The notes: a model not told the origin generated them from the sequence alone. Positions 24,214 to 34,426 are shown, counted from the stretch's first letter. The stretch is 64,000 nt of DNA from Mesorhizobium sp. M1B.F.Ca.ET.045.04.1.1 (GCF_003952465.1 NZ_CP034448.1:1674001-1738000), one strand, 5' to 3'. Made by a program: numbers and translations.

Positions 24214-24465
24214 ATGCGTGTGACCAGCAAGGGCCAGGTGACCATCCCGCGCGACCTGCGGGAGACGTTCGGCATCGATGCGAACAGCGAAGTCATCTTC
24301 GGCATAGAAGGCGGCAAGATCACGATCACGCCCCGCCACGACAAGGGACGGCAGGCAGATCGCGAAAGGCTCGATCGGTTTCTCGCGGCGCTTGACCGCC
24401 TGGAGGGTAGCGGGGACCAAACGATGAATGCTGATGACGTCATGGCTTTGACGCGAGATCGCTAA
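24214..24465 (+). CDS. AbrB/MazE-fold antitoxin (VapB-type)
   Basis: This is an 83-residue DNA-binding antitoxin. The SpoVT/AbrB swapped-hairpin domain is clear: MRVTSKGQVTIPRDLRETFG, then S-E-V-I-F-G-I-E-G-G-K-I-T-I-T-P. A charged tail (residues 45-83) probably binds and blocks the toxin. A GGAG site lies seven bases before the ATG. The gene ends two bases before the toxin TTG, the usual tight coupling. It probably represses through the palindrome at 24186-24201. Confidence 0.9.
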   Translation: MRVTSKGQVTIPRDLRETFGIDANSEVIFGIEGGKITITPRHDKGRQADRERLDRFLAALDRLEGSGDQTMNADDVMALTRDR

Positions 24466-24467
24466 TC

Positions 24468-24881
24468 TTGGCGACACTTGTTGATACCAATGTGCTTATT
24501 GATATCGCCGTTCGCGATCCTGTCTGGCTGAAATGGTCGCGGCCGAAGATAGAAAATGCGCGCAGGCAAGGCAGCTTGGTCATCAATCAGATCATCTACG
24601 CAGAATTTTCGATGCGCTACGACGCGATCGATGAAGTCGACGACGTGTTGCCCGAGCATGAATACCGACGCGAAGGGTTGCCGTTCGAAGCGGCCTTCGC
24701 CGCGTCGAGAGCATTCTTGATCTATCGCCGGCAAGGAGGGCCACGAGAAAGGATCATGCCCGATTTTTTGATCGGTGCCCATGCCGTCATTCGGGGCTAT
24801 CCCATCCTTACGCGCGATCCGGCGGGCTTCAGAAAATACTTTCCTGATGTCGAGCTTATCGCACCTGACACTCATCCCTAA
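24468..24881 (+). CDS. PIN-domain toxin (VapC family RNase)
   Basis: This is a 137-residue toxin that should cleave RNA with a Mg2+-dependent PIN active site. All four acidic residues are visible: D6 (L-V-D-T-N-V-L-I-D), E46 (I-Y-A-E-F-S), D99 ([10 protein letters not shown]) and D117 ([12 protein letters not shown]). VapC toxins usually cut initiator tRNA or 23S rRNA; the target here is unknown. The start is TTG, two bases after the antitoxin stop. ruvA begins 14 bases after its stop codon, so toxin and ruvAB may share a transcript. Confidence 0.9.
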   Translation: MATLVDTNVLIDIAVRDPVWLKWSRPKIENARRQGSLVINQIIYAEFSMRYDAIDEVDDVLPEHEYRREGLPFEAAFAASRAFLIYRRQGGPRERIMPDFLIGAHAVIRGYPILTRDPAGFRKYFPDVELIAPDTHP

Positions 24882-24895
24882 GAAAGCTCTCGGAC

Positions 24896-25516
24896 ATGAT
24901 CGGCAAGCTCAAGGGCACGCTGGACGAGATCGACGAGGACTCCTGCCTCGTGGACGTTCATGGCGTCGGCTATGTTGCCCATTGCTCGGCGCGCACGCTG
25001 GCTTCCCTGCCGTCGCCCGGCGAGGCGGTGGTGCTGTTCATCGAGACCTATGTGCGCGAGGACATGATCCGACTCTATGGCTTCCAGTCGGCGCTCGAGC
25101 GCGAGTGGTTCCGTCTCCTGATGAACAATGTGCAAGGCGTCGGCGCCAAGGTGGCGCTGGCTGTGCTGTCGACGCTGGCGCCGGCCGACCTCGCCAATGC
25201 GATCGCGCTGCGCGACATCGCCATGGTCTCCCGTGCCCCCGGCGTCGGCAAGAAGGTGGCCGAGCGCATCGTGACCGAATTGAAGAACAAGGCGCCGGCC
25301 TATGCCGGCTCCGCCAACGGCACGATCGCCCTCAAGCAGGAGCTTGGCGAAGGCGTGGCTGCAGCGCCGATCACCGATGCGGTCTCGGCGCTCGTCAATC
25401 TTGGCTATTCGCGCGACATCGCCGCCAATGCCGTGTCGGCGGCGCTGAAATCGGCCGGCGAGGGCGCCGACGCCTCGAAGCTGATCCGCTTCGGCCTGAA
25501 GGAACTGGCGCGGTGA
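24896..25516 (+). CDS. ruvA: Holliday junction DNA helicase subunit RuvA
   Basis: This is a 206-residue junction-binding subunit that forms tetramers and loads RuvB. The OB-fold N terminus ([26 protein letters not shown]), the helix-hairpin-helix motifs ([11 protein letters not shown] and [13 protein letters not shown]) and the C-terminal RuvB-binding domain ([11 protein letters not shown]) are complete. It lies immediately after the PIN toxin, so its expression may depend on the promoter at 24160-24188 as well as read-through from ruvC. Confidence 0.96.
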   Translation: MIGKLKGTLDEIDEDSCLVDVHGVGYVAHCSARTLASLPSPGEAVVLFIETYVREDMIRLYGFQSALEREWFRLLMNNVQGVGAKVALAVLSTLAPADLANAIALRDIAMVSRAPGVGKKVAERIVTELKNKAPAYAGSANGTIALKQELGEGVAAAPITDAVSALVNLGYSRDIAANAVSAALKSAGEGADASKLIRFGLKELAR

Positions 25517-25559
25517 GGCAGCGCTTGTCCCGATCCTTGCCGTATGCAAGGAAGGCGGC

Positions 25560-26597
25560 ATGAGCCTTTCGCCCCGCCTCATTGCCCCCGACAAGCGCGG
25601 CGAGGATGCCGACCAGAGCTTGCGTCCGCAATCGCTCGACGAATTCGTCGGCCAGGCGGCGGCGCGTGCCAACCTCAAGGTCTTCGTCGATGCCGCCAAG
25701 AGCCGCGGCGAGGCGCTCGACCATGTGCTGTTCGTCGGCCCGCCGGGGCTTGGCAAGACGACGCTGGCGCAGATCATGGCGCGCGAACTCGGCGTCAACT
25801 TCCGCTCGACGTCTGGTCCCGTCATCGCTAAGGCCGGCGATCTGGCCGCACTTCTCACCAATCTCGAAGAGCGCGACGTGCTCTTCATCGACGAGATCCA
25901 CCGGCTCAATCCGGCGGTCGAGGAAATCCTCTATCCGGCGATGGAGGATTTCCAGCTCGACCTGATCATCGGCGAAGGGCCTGCGGCACGCTCGGTCAAG
26001 ATCGACCTCGCCCGCTTCACGCTGGTCGCCGCGACGACCCGGCTCGGGCTTTTGACCAATCCGTTGCGCGATCGTTTCGGCATTCCGGTCAGGCTCAATT
26101 TCTACACGGTCGAGGAGCTGGAGCAGATCGTGCGCCGCGGCGCCCGCATACTCTCGATGCCGCTCGGCGACGACGGCGCGCTGGAGATCGCGCGCCGTGC
26201 CCGCGGCACGCCGCGCATCGCCGGCCGGCTGCTGCGCCGGGTGCGCGACTTCGCCTCCGTCGCCGGGAACGGCCATGTCGACAAGCGCATCGCCGACGAG
26301 GCGCTGACCAGGCTGGAAGTCGACGGGCTCGGGCTCGACGCGCTCGACCGCCGGTATCTCTCGATGATCGCCCGCAACTTCGGCGGCGGGCCGGTCGGCA
26401 TCGAGACGATCGCGGCCGGGCTCTCCGAGCCGCGCGACGCCATCGAGGACATCATCGAGCCCTATCTCATCCAGCAGGGCTTCATCCAGCGCACGCCGCG
26501 CGGCCGCGTGCTGACCGCCAATGCCTGGCGGCACCTCGGCCTCGAAGCGCCGAAGGACCTCGCCCAGCAGCAGATCAGCCTGTTCCAGGAAGAGTAA
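25560..26597 (+). CDS. ruvB: Holliday junction DNA helicase subunit RuvB
   Basis: This is a 345-residue AAA+ motor that drives branch migration with RuvA. Walker A is G-P-P-G-L-G-K-T-T, Walker B is [10 protein letters not shown], and sensor 1 is [10 protein letters not shown]. The C-terminal winged helix ends [11 protein letters not shown]. It starts 43 bases after ruvA. A short in-frame Glu/Asp-rich opening ([23 protein letters not shown]) is normal for the family. Confidence 0.97.
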   Translation: MSLSPRLIAPDKRGEDADQSLRPQSLDEFVGQAAARANLKVFVDAAKSRGEALDHVLFVGPPGLGKTTLAQIMARELGVNFRSTSGPVIAKAGDLAALLTNLEERDVLFIDEIHRLNPAVEEILYPAMEDFQLDLIIGEGPAARSVKIDLARFTLVAATTRLGLLTNPLRDRFGIPVRLNFYTVEELEQIVRRGARILSMPLGDDGALEIARRARGTPRIAGRLLRRVRDFASVAGNGHVDKRIADEALTRLEVDGLGLDALDRRYLSMIARNFGGGPVGIETIAAGLSEPRDAIEDIIEPYLIQQGFIQRTPRGRVLTANAWRHLGLEAPKDLAQQQISLFQEE

Positions 26598-26731
26598 CGG
26601 ACATTTGTCCGCCTGTCGGGCAGAAAACGGCTTGTCTGCGTAGAATCTGCTCGCCTTGGCCTAGCTGAAGGCACAATTGCCGCCTTTAAGGCAAGGGTCG
26701 CTTAATGGATCCCAAGGGCTTGGGCTGACCG

Positions 26732-27634
26732 ATGATCACCAGACGTGGCTTTTTGCGCCTCATCGGCGGCTCGGTCCTGTCGATGGTGTCGCTCAGTGCC
26801 TATGCGGTCGGCATCGAGCCGATGCTGCTCACCCATGTGAAGCGCTATGCCTTGACCCCGCCGCACTGGCCCTCGGGACTCACGCTGCGCGTCGTGGCGC
26901 TGGCCGACATCCATGCCTGCCGGCCCTGGATGACGCCGGAGCGGATCGCCTCGCTGGTTGAGCAGACGAATGCCTTACAGCCAGACCTGATCCTGCTGCT
27001 TGGCGATTATGTCGCCGGAATGCGCCTGGTGACGGCCGACGTATCCGCACCGGATTGGGCGTCCGCCCTTTCAGGACTGAAAGCGCCGCTCGGCGTGCTC
27101 TCGATCCTCGGCAATCACGACTGGTGGCACGATTATGCCGCTCAGGTGGCCGGAGCCGGGCCGACGGTCGCGCGCCGGGCATTGGAGAGCGTCGGCATCC
27201 CGGTGCTGGAAAACGACGTCGTGCGTCTGGAGAAAAGCGGGCATGGCTTCTGGATCGCCGGACTTGCGGACCAGCTGGCGATCCGGCCGAGCAAGGCCCT
27301 GGGCCGCCACGGCTTCAAGGGTTTGGACGATCTCAATGGCACGCTGGCCAAGGTGCGAGATAGCGACCCGATCGTCCTGCTCGCGCATGAGCCGGATATC
27401 TTTCCGAAAGTGCCCAGGCGGGTTTCGCTGACGCTGTCCGGCCACACCCATGGCGGGCAGGTGCGGCTGTTCGGCTATTCGCCGGTCGTGCCGTCCGACT
27501 TCGGCAACCGCTATGCCTACGGCCATGTCGTCGAGAACGACCGCAACCTGATCGTGTCGGGCGGGCTCGGCTTCAGCATCATGCCGGTGCGTTTCGGTGT
27601 GCGGCCGGAAATCCTGCAGATCGACTTGGGTTGA
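26732..27634 (+). CDS. Metallophosphoesterase, Tat-exported (YkuE-like)
   Basis: This is a 300-residue calcineurin-type phosphoesterase. A twin-arginine signal (T-R-R-G-F-L-R-L-I-G-G at residues 3-13, then hydrophobic VLSMVSLSAYAV) indicates export in a folded state. The metal-site motifs are complete: L-A-D-I-H, L-L-G-D-Y-V, L-G-N-H-D-W-W, and S-G-H-T-H-G-G. The closest described relatives are YkuE-type enzymes; some act on lipid pyrophosphates, but the substrate is open. It is convergent with the GH5 gene, with only six bases between the stop codons. Confidence 0.9.
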   Translation: MITRRGFLRLIGGSVLSMVSLSAYAVGIEPMLLTHVKRYALTPPHWPSGLTLRVVALADIHACRPWMTPERIASLVEQTNALQPDLILLLGDYVAGMRLVTADVSAPDWASALSGLKAPLGVLSILGNHDWWHDYAAQVAGAGPTVARRALESVGIPVLENDVVRLEKSGHGFWIAGLADQLAIRPSKALGRHGFKGLDDLNGTLAKVRDSDPIVLLAHEPDIFPKVPRRVSLTLSGHTHGGQVRLFGYSPVVPSDFGNRYAYGHVVENDRNLIVSGGLGFSIMPVRFGVRPEILQIDLG

Positions 27635-27640
27635 GCCACC

Positions 27641-28891
27641 TCAGTGAAGCGACCTGATCGCGTCCATCACGTTGGGCTCGGCCTTGTCGCCGTCGAAGGC
27701 ATCGACAATGCCGAAAGCGCCGCCATAACCCCATACCGACCAGGAGAAGCCGTGCGTCTCGGCGCGCGCGATCATGTCCTTGACATAGGCGGCGCGGTAT
27801 TCGGCAGGCATCACATAGGCATTGCCGTATTCCTGGCGGATCATGCCGAACTCGCCGAGCGTGATGTTTTCGGGCTTGATGCCGTTGGCTGTCGCCCAGT
27901 CCTCGACGGTCTTGAACGGCGCATCCATTTGGCCGATGAGCTTGTCGGGCGTGTCCATGCCGGCGACCTGCTCGTCGAGATAGGCAAGCATGCCGCTGCG
28001 GCGCGTCCATGGCGCCTCGGCCCCGATCCTGTCGCGGATCGTCTCCAGCGCCACGTCGAGCCGGGCGCGCGGCACGGCGGTCAGCGGATAGGGCAGGCCG
28101 GTGACGTAGCGGATGAAGTCGCCGGCCCAGGTCGCGCCCTGATGCGTCAGAAGGAACGGATCATAGGAATGGAAGGTCCAGATGACGTTGTCGTCTGGGA
28201 TCGCCTTCGGATCGACCTTCGCCAGCGAGGCCGCGTTCGAATAGCAGCCGCCGGTGAGGATGAGCGTCAACCTGGTGGCGGAAGATCGCGCCGCCGCGAA
28301 CAATTTCTTCTGGCGGTCCGGCCACAGGTTCGTGCCGTTCCCGTCGCAATCGACGATCGGCTCGTTCATCAACTCGAAGGCGACCTGGCTCGGGTCTTCG
28401 GCGGCGAGCGTATGCGCCATCTTGCGCACGACCTCGACATAGGCGTCGAAGGTGGCGGGATCGTCCATCACCTCGCTCATGCCGATCTTGCGGCTGCCGC
28501 CGGCCGGGATCAGATGCAGGTCGACGATCACTTTCAGCCCGGCGCGGTTGATCAGGCGCGCTGAGTCCCGCACGCTGGCATAGAGGTCGTCGCGCAGTGC
28601 AAGGGTCTCGTCGGACAGGAAGGGCGAGGGATCGACCGGCATGCGCAGGAAATCGAAACCGGCATCCTTAAGCGCCTTGAGGTCATCCTCCTTCAGGAAT
28701 TTGCGCCATTCCGGATAGGGCAGGATGGCGTTCGGGTCGTTCCATTTCTCCTCGCCGGTCCAGGTCGTCCACTGGTCGAGATTGAGGCCACGCTTCATCG
28801 AGAACGTCGCCGCCTCGGCGGGCAGCACGAGAGCGCCAAGCGCCAGCAGCGCCGCCATCAAGGTCTTGATCATCGCGCCCAACAGTGCCAT
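27641..28891 (-). CDS. Secreted glycoside hydrolase family 5 (cellulase-like)
   Basis: This is a 416-residue exported TIM-barrel glycosidase. A signal peptide (TLMAALLALGALVLPAEA) is followed by F-S-M-K-R-G-L-N-L-D-Q-W. The acid/base is the Glu of F-E-L-M-N-E-P and the nucleophile the Glu of I-T-L-G-E-F-G-M, with the usual intervening I-W-T-F-H-S-Y-D-P. GH5 enzymes cut beta-1,4-glucans, mannans or related polymers; rhizobial ones can act on the producer's own exopolysaccharide or on plant wall, which cannot be decided here. The start could be 28891 or the ATG at 28873; neither has a strong ribosome-binding site. Confidence 0.86.
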   Translation of the reverse strand: MALLGAMIKTLMAALLALGALVLPAEAATFSMKRGLNLDQWTTWTGEEKWNDPNAILPYPEWRKFLKEDDLKALKDAGFDFLRMPVDPSPFLSDETLALRDDLYASVRDSARLINRAGLKVIVDLHLIPAGGSRKIGMSEVMDDPATFDAYVEVVRKMAHTLAAEDPSQVAFELMNEPIVDCDGNGTNLWPDRQKKLFAAARSSATRLTLILTGGCYSNAASLAKVDPKAIPDDNVIWTFHSYDPFLLTHQGATWAGDFIRYVTGLPYPLTAVPRARLDVALETIRDRIGAEAPWTRRSGMLAYLDEQVAGMDTPDKLIGQMDAPFKTVEDWATANGIKPENITLGEFGMIRQEYGNAYVMPAEYRAAYVKDMIARAETHGFSWSVWGYGGAFGIVDAFDGDKAEPNVMDAIRSLH

Positions 28892-28991
28892 CCCGTTCCC
28901 GCGCCGAGCGCGCCGCTCCGAACCGTCCGGAGATCCGGGGAAGGGCGCGCGAACGAACAGGTGCCTGTTCGGGCCCAAAAAGGAAAGCGCG

Positions 28992-29462
28992 ATGGACGAT
29001 CATGGTGAATCGGCGCTCGGCGCCGGGCTTTCCGGGGTGCTGACGGAGTTCGGCCACCGCCTCATGGCTCGCGTCTATTATGCCGACACCGATTTTTCCG
29101 GCGTCGTCTATCACGCGCGTTATCTCGAATTCCTCGAGCGCGGGCGCTCCGATTATCTCAGGCTCGCCGGCGTCCATCACACCGAGCTTTTGGACGGCAA
29201 GCATGGCGAGCGCATCGTCTGGGTGGTCAGACGCATGGAGATCCATTTCCGTTCGCCGGCCCGCATGGATGACATCCTCACCATCGACACGCGCACCGAG
29301 GACATTTCGGGCGCCCGCATCTTCATGGCGCAGCAATTGAAACGCGGCGGCGAAGTGCTGGTGGAGGCGAAGGTCGAGGCGGCGATCATTGGCGAGAACG
29401 GCCGGCCGAGGCGTTTTCCGAAGGAGTGGGTTGCGGCTTTTATACCGACGGGTCGCAGTTGA
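28992..29462 (+). CDS. ybgC: Tol-Pal associated acyl-CoA thioesterase YbgC
   Basis: This is a 156-residue hotdog-fold thioesterase. The catalytic region is R-V-Y-Y-A-D-T-D-F-S-G-V-V-Y-H-A-R-Y-L-E-F-L-E-R, followed by H-F-R-S-P-A-R-M-D-D. The start at 28992 has AGGA just upstream; longer readings overlap the GH5 gene and lack family similarity. It is the usual first gene of tol-pal clusters, where it hydrolyses short acyl-CoA or acyl-ACP near the membrane. It is separated from tolQ by 313 bases, so tolQ may have its own promoter. Confidence 0.93.
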   Translation: MDDHGESALGAGLSGVLTEFGHRLMARVYYADTDFSGVVYHARYLEFLERGRSDYLRLAGVHHTELLDGKHGERIVWVVRRMEIHFRSPARMDDILTIDTRTEDISGARIFMAQQLKRGGEVLVEAKVEAAIIGENGRPRRFPKEWVAAFIPTGRS

Positions 29463-29775
29463 TCCCAACGATGGCATCGCCATACTTCTGAAGCCGTTAA
29501 CCGGCCCGCTCAAAGCGTAGCGCCGGACTGCCGGGCGCGGCAATGCGCCGCGCTTTATATCCTAACCTATCCTTAACCATAACGGTTCATGAAGGAATTG
29601 GTGAAGATCGGTGCAATTCGTGCGCCTTCCTTTCACCAATATTTGCCCCGAAAAGGCCGCGAAACGGTGCATTCGGGGCTTGTCCCGCAAAGCTTCAAGC
29701 TTCGCGCGATCGGATCAGAGGGATGCCCATGGGCCAGCCGACAGCGATGCCCGGAAAATCTTAAGGACTTGAGTC
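29463..29775 (+). promoter_or_regulatory. Structured leader between ybgC and tolQ
   Basis: This 313-base gap has no gene. Two hairpins are visible: ATTGGTGAA (29597-29605) with TTCACCAAT (29632-29640), and GCCCCGAA (29645-29652) with TTCGGGGC (29672-29679). A repeated AAGCTTC/AAGCTTCG follows near 29695. An AT-richer stretch (29560-29590) is the likely promoter. The layout suggests a tolQ transcript with a folded 5' region. No known riboswitch motif was recognised. Confidence 0.45.
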
Positions 29776-30486
<711 letters not shown>

Positions 30487-30495
30487 GGTACGATC

Positions 30496-30957
30496 ATGGG
30501 TATGTCTGCTGCTAGCGCAGGTGGCATAGGGCGAGGCGGACGCGGCCACAGGCGGCGTGGCCGTCATCATGGCCTGATGTCGGAAATCAACGTCACGCCG
30601 ATGGTCGACGTGATGCTGGTGCTGTTGATCATCTTCATGGTCGCGGCGCCGCTCTTGACCGTCGGCGTGCCGATCGACCTGCCGGACACGCAGGCCAAGG
30701 CAATGAATGTCGACACCCAGCCGATCACCGTGTCGATCAACGCGACCGGCGAGATCTATCTGCAGGAAACCGAGATTCCGATCGAGGAGCTGGTGGCGAA
30801 GCTGCAGGCGATCTCGAAGACCGGCTACGACGAGCGCATCTTCATCCGCGGCGACAAGTCGACGGACTATGGCACGGCAATGAAGGTCATGGCCCGCATT
30901 TCGGCGGCCGGCTACAAGAACATCGGCCTGGTCTCGTTGCAGGAACAGGATCAGTAG
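30496..30957 (+). CDS. tolR: Tol-Pal system protein TolR
   Basis: This is a 153-residue single-pass protein. A positively charged Gly/Arg-rich N terminus precedes E-I-N-V-T-P-M-V-D-V-M-L-V-L-L-I-I-F-M-V, whose Asp (in V-D-V-M) is the proton-carrying residue. A periplasmic ExbD/TolR domain (P-I-T-V-S-I-N-A-T-G, then F-I-R-G-D-K-S) follows. It starts nine bases after tolQ. The N-terminal extension of about 28 residues is longer than in E. coli TolR but usual for rhizobia. Confidence 0.96.
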   Translation: MGMSAASAGGIGRGGRGHRRRGRHHGLMSEINVTPMVDVMLVLLIIFMVAAPLLTVGVPIDLPDTQAKAMNVDTQPITVSINATGEIYLQETEIPIEELVAKLQAISKTGYDERIFIRGDKSTDYGTAMKVMARISAAGYKNIGLVSLQEQDQ

Positions 30958-30965
30958 GACGCGAA

Positions 30966-32120
30966 ATGCGGACCGGCCTCACCTCTTCGGTGATCTTGCA
31001 TGCGGTGGCGCTGGCCTTCGGGCTGTTCACGCTGTCCTCGCCGCCGGCGATGCCGGCTTCCGACGTGGAGTCGGTGGCGGTCGATATCGTGCCGATGGAA
31101 GCGATCGCGCAGACGCTGCAAGGCGACAAGAAAGCGGTCATGCATGACAAGCCTGCGCCGCTGCCGACCAAGCGGCCGGATGTCGTCCCCGACGCCCAAA
31201 AGGTCGGCGAGAATACCGTCGACACCGAGAAACCGGTGACGGACGAGGCCAAGCCGAAGCCGGTCGAGAAGACCTCCGCGCCGCCGCCGGCGCCGACGCC
31301 GACCGAAAAGCCGGCCGTCGAGGACGTGCCGAAGCCGCAGGAAAAGCCGAAGCCGGTGCCGGCGACCGAAGTGGCGCCGACGCCTGCGCCGAAGGAAGAG
31401 GTCAAGCCCGAGCCGGTCAAGCAGACCGATCCCAAGCCGACACCGGCCAAGGAGCCGACGCCGGCGCCGCCAAAGGACACGACCGCCGCCATCCAGAAGG
31501 AAGAGGTGAAGCCGGACGCTGTCGCCGAGGCGATCGCCAAGGAACAGCCGACCGAGGAGGCCAAGCTTCCGGACTCTGCTCCAGCACCCGAGGCGCGGCC
31601 GAAGCCGCAGCCGGCCCAGGCCGAAAGCGCCAAGGCGCCGGACCGCAAGGATGCGGAAAAGCCGGTCAAGGAGGCCTCCTCGAAGCCGAAGTCGGATGAG
31701 AAGCAGTTCAACGCCGACGAGATTTCGGCCCTGCTCGACAAGCAGAAGCCGTCCGGCGGCGGCGCCAAGCGCTCGACACAGCAGTCGTCGCTCGGCGGTG
31801 ACAAGGATCAGGGCCAGAAGCTCTCCAAGTCGGAGCAGGGAGCCCTGGAGGCTCAGCTCGGCGGCTGCTGGACCTTGCCTGTCGGATTGGAAGGCTCGGA
31901 GAACTTCGTCGTCGTGGTCCGGTTCAATCTCGACACCGACGGCAAGCTCGACGGTCGCCCCTCGGTCGAGCAGTCGAGCGGCAACCGGCAGTTCGACGAA
32001 AGCGCCGTGCGCGCTGTTCAGAAATGCGACGTGGCCGGCCTGCAGGTCCCCGCAGGCAAGCAGGACATCTGGAACGACATCCGCGTCACCTTCGATCCAA
32101 GGGAGATGCTTGGCCTCTAG
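30966..32120 (+). CDS. tolA: Tol-Pal system protein TolA
   Basis: This is a 384-residue protein linking the inner-membrane motor to TolB and Pal. One N-terminal transmembrane helix (S-S-V-I-L-H-A-V-A-L-A-F-G-L-F-T-L) contains the S-x-x-x-H motif that contacts TolQR. A long Pro/Lys/Glu-rich periplasmic domain (about 45-275) with many P-K-P and E-K-P units replaces the Ala/Lys helix of enterobacteria. A globular C-terminal domain (Q-L-G-G-C-W-T-L-P, with a second Cys at V-Q-K-C-D-V) closes it. Many polyproline pairs make it a likely EF-P client. Confidence 0.93.
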   Translation: MRTGLTSSVILHAVALAFGLFTLSSPPAMPASDVESVAVDIVPMEAIAQTLQGDKKAVMHDKPAPLPTKRPDVVPDAQKVGENTVDTEKPVTDEAKPKPVEKTSAPPPAPTPTEKPAVEDVPKPQEKPKPVPATEVAPTPAPKEEVKPEPVKQTDPKPTPAKEPTPAPPKDTTAAIQKEEVKPDAVAEAIAKEQPTEEAKLPDSAPAPEARPKPQPAQAESAKAPDRKDAEKPVKEASSKPKSDEKQFNADEISALLDKQKPSGGGAKRSTQQSSLGGDKDQGQKLSKSEQGALEAQLGGCWTLPVGLEGSENFVVVVRFNLDTDGKLDGRPSVEQSSGNRQFDESAVRAVQKCDVAGLQVPAGKQDIWNDIRVTFDPREMLGL

Positions 32121-32160
32121 CCCCGGCGTCTGAACCATCAAAGAAAAGAAGCGAGAAAAT

Positions 32161-33480
32161 ATGAGATCCTTCCTCAAGCCGCTCCTGACGATTGCAGCCA
32201 TGGCGTTGGGCATGACGGCCAGCACCACCTTGCCGGCTTGGGCCCTCGTCGAGCTCAACGTCAACAAGGGCAATGTCGAGCCGCTGCCGATCGCCATCAC
32301 GGATTTCCAGTCCAACGACGCGCTTGGCGCGCAGATCACGGAAATCGTCACCGCCGATCTGAAGCGCTCCGGCCTGTTCGCGCCGATCGACAAGAGCGCT
32401 TTCATCGAGAAGATCTCGGGCCCGGACGCCACGCCGCGCTTCGACGACTGGAAGGTGATCAATGCGCAGGCGCTGGTCACCGGCAGCGTCGGCAAGGAGG
32501 CCGATGGCCGCATCCGCGCCCAGTACCGGCTGTGGGACACTTTCGCCGGCCAGCAGATGGCCGGCGAGCAGTTCTTCGCCAATGACGCCAACACCAGGCG
32601 GGTCGCCCATATCATCGCCGACGCGATCTATGAGCGGCTGACCGGCGAGAAGGGCTATTTCGACACGCGCGTCGTCTTCGTCGACGAATCCGGCGCCAAA
32701 AACGCGCGCAAGAAGCGCCTCGCCATCATGGATCAGGACGGCGCCAATGTGCGCTATCTGTCGGACGGCCGCTCCATCGTGCTGACGCCGCGCTTCTCGC
32801 CGAACCGGCAGGAAATCACCTACATGTCCTATGAGAGCGGGCAGCCGAAGGTCTACCTGCTGCAGATCGAGACCGGGCAGCGCGAGCTGGTCGGCAACTT
32901 CCCCGGCATGACGTTCGCGCCGCGCTTCTCGCCTGACGGCCAGAAGGTGATCATGAGCCTGCTGCGCGACGACGGCAACTCCAACATCTTCGCGATGGAT
33001 CTGAGAAGCCGCACGACCACGCGGCTCACCAATTCGGTCGCCATCGACACCTCGCCGTCCTATTCGCCGGACGGCTCGCAGATCGTCTTCACCTCCGACC
33101 GCGGCGGCGGCAGCGGCCGTTCGCAGATCTATGTCATGGGCGCAGACGGTTCCAACCCGCACCGCATCTCGTTCGGCGACGGCGTCTATTCCACGCCGGT
33201 ATGGTCGCCGCGCGGCGACCTCATCGCCTTCACCAAGCAGTCCGGCGGCGAGTTCCAGATCGGCGTCATGAAGACCGACGGTTCGGGCGAGCGCATCCTG
33301 TCCTCCGGCTTCCAGCAGGAGGGCCCGACCTGGGCGCCGAACGGCCGCGTGCTGATGTTCTTCCGCGACTCGGCCGGCGGGCCGAAGCTGGTTTCGGTCG
33401 ACCTCACCGGCCGCAACGAGCAGCAGATCCCGACGTCGAATTTTGCGTCGGACCCGGCTTGGTCGCCGTTGCTGGAGTAG
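32161..33480 (+). CDS. tolB: Tol-Pal system beta-propeller protein TolB
   Basis: This is a 439-residue periplasmic protein. A signal peptide ([21 protein letters not shown]) is followed by the alpha/beta domain ([10 protein letters not shown]). Six WD40-like PD40 blades follow, each with a variant of F-S-P-D-G-x-x-I-x-F or W-S-P-x-G (for example [12 protein letters not shown]). TolB docks on Pal and TolA. It is 40 bases downstream of tolA and is followed by an intrinsic terminator. Confidence 0.96.
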   Translation: MRSFLKPLLTIAAMALGMTASTTLPAWALVELNVNKGNVEPLPIAITDFQSNDALGAQITEIVTADLKRSGLFAPIDKSAFIEKISGPDATPRFDDWKVINAQALVTGSVGKEADGRIRAQYRLWDTFAGQQMAGEQFFANDANTRRVAHIIADAIYERLTGEKGYFDTRVVFVDESGAKNARKKRLAIMDQDGANVRYLSDGRSIVLTPRFSPNRQEITYMSYESGQPKVYLLQIETGQRELVGNFPGMTFAPRFSPDGQKVIMSLLRDDGNSNIFAMDLRSRTTTRLTNSVAIDTSPSYSPDGSQIVFTSDRGGGSGRSQIYVMGADGSNPHRISFGDGVYSTPVWSPRGDLIAFTKQSGGEFQIGVMKTDGSGERILSSGFQQEGPTWAPNGRVLMFFRDSAGGPKLVSVDLTGRNEQQIPTSNFASDPAWSPLLE

Positions 33481-33490
33481 GGACTGAACT

Positions 33491-33546
33491 GGAATTGAAG
33501 AACTGGGGAATTGAAGAACTGAAGAAGCGGGGAAATCCCGCTTTTT
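33491..33546 (+). terminator. Direct repeat and intrinsic terminator after tolB
   Basis: The 15-bp sequence GGAATTGAAGAACTG occurs twice (33491-33505 and 33507-33521). Right after it AAGCGGG (33525-33531) pairs with CCCGCTT (33537-33543), followed by TTT. The hairpin would end tolQRAB transcripts, so pal probably also has its own promoter in 33550-33700. Confidence 0.7.
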
Positions 33547-33729
33547 CACGTCGTGGTCGCGTTTTGGTCAAATTTCCGCCTACGGTTCGCTCGCATCGTG
33601 GCCCCTGCCAAAAATGGCCGAGGACGGCGGCCTGAAACCAAATATTAACCGTGTTTCTTGAATGCCGGTTAACCCAAACGTGGTTACTGGGTGATCAACG
33701 AAATCACTCGAATGCGAAGGAGAGGCGGC

Positions 33730-34236
33730 ATGGGCCGTATCGCAGCACTTACCAGAAATCCGGCGATGATCGCGCTGGTGGCAGCGCTTGCCATCACCGG
33801 TTGCGCCTCGAAGAAGACGCCGAACAGCGCGGCCGATCTCGGCCTCAACGGCGCCGGCGCCGCTACGCCGGGCTCCGCTCAGGATTTCACCGTCAACATC
33901 GGCGACCGCATCTTCTTCGACACCGACTCCTCGTCGATCCGCGCCGACGCGCAGACCACGCTGGGGCGCCAGGCGCAGTGGCTCAGCCAGTACAGGCAGT
34001 ATGCCATCGTCATCGAAGGCCATGCCGACGAGCGCGGCACGCGCGAATATAATCTGGCGCTGGGCGCCCGCCGCGCCGCCGCCACCCGCGACTTCCTGGT
34101 TTCCAAGGGCGTCGCCGCCAACCGCCTGAAGACGATTTCCTACGGCAAGGAACGCCCGGTCGCCGTCTGCGACGACATCTCGTGCTGGTCGCAGAACCGC
34201 CGCGCCGTCACCACCCTCTCGGGCGCCGGATCCTGA
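33730..34236 (+). CDS. pal: Peptidoglycan-associated lipoprotein Pal
   Basis: This is a 168-residue outer-membrane lipoprotein. The lipobox L-A-I-T-G-C places the lipidated Cys at residue 25. The OmpA-like domain has F-F-D-T-D-S-S-S-I, V-I-E-G-H-A-D-E-R-G-T-R-E-Y-N and S-Q-N-R-R-A-V, the residues that hold diaminopimelate. The ATG at 33730 is chosen because AAGGAG lies eight bases upstream; the upstream GTG frame adds a charged tail that would spoil the signal peptide. It binds TolB and the cell wall. Confidence 0.95.
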   Translation: MGRIAALTRNPAMIALVAALAITGCASKKTPNSAADLGLNGAGAATPGSAQDFTVNIGDRIFFDTDSSSIRADAQTTLGRQAQWLSQYRQYAIVIEGHADERGTREYNLALGARRAAATRDFLVSKGVAANRLKTISYGKERPVAVCDDISCWSQNRRAVTTLSGAGS

Positions 34237-34274
34237 CGCCCCACCGGGCGGCAAAAATACAACATCGCGGAACG

Positions 34275-34300
34275 AAAGGCGGCCTCAGGGCCGCCTTTTT
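34275..34300 (+). terminator. Intrinsic terminator after pal
   Basis: AAAGGCGGCC (34275-34284) pairs with GGCCGCCTTT (34289-34298), followed by more T. It lies 38 bases after the pal stop codon. Confidence 0.88.
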
Positions 34301-34426
34301 CATATGCGACAGCCTGAAACAAAATTTGGCCGAAGTCTCGCGTCCTGCTAAGAGCGCGAGGGCGCTTCCTCCCATTCCGATTTGGAAAGGCGCATCAGGC
34401 CAACAGATTTCACGGCGAGAGATAGA

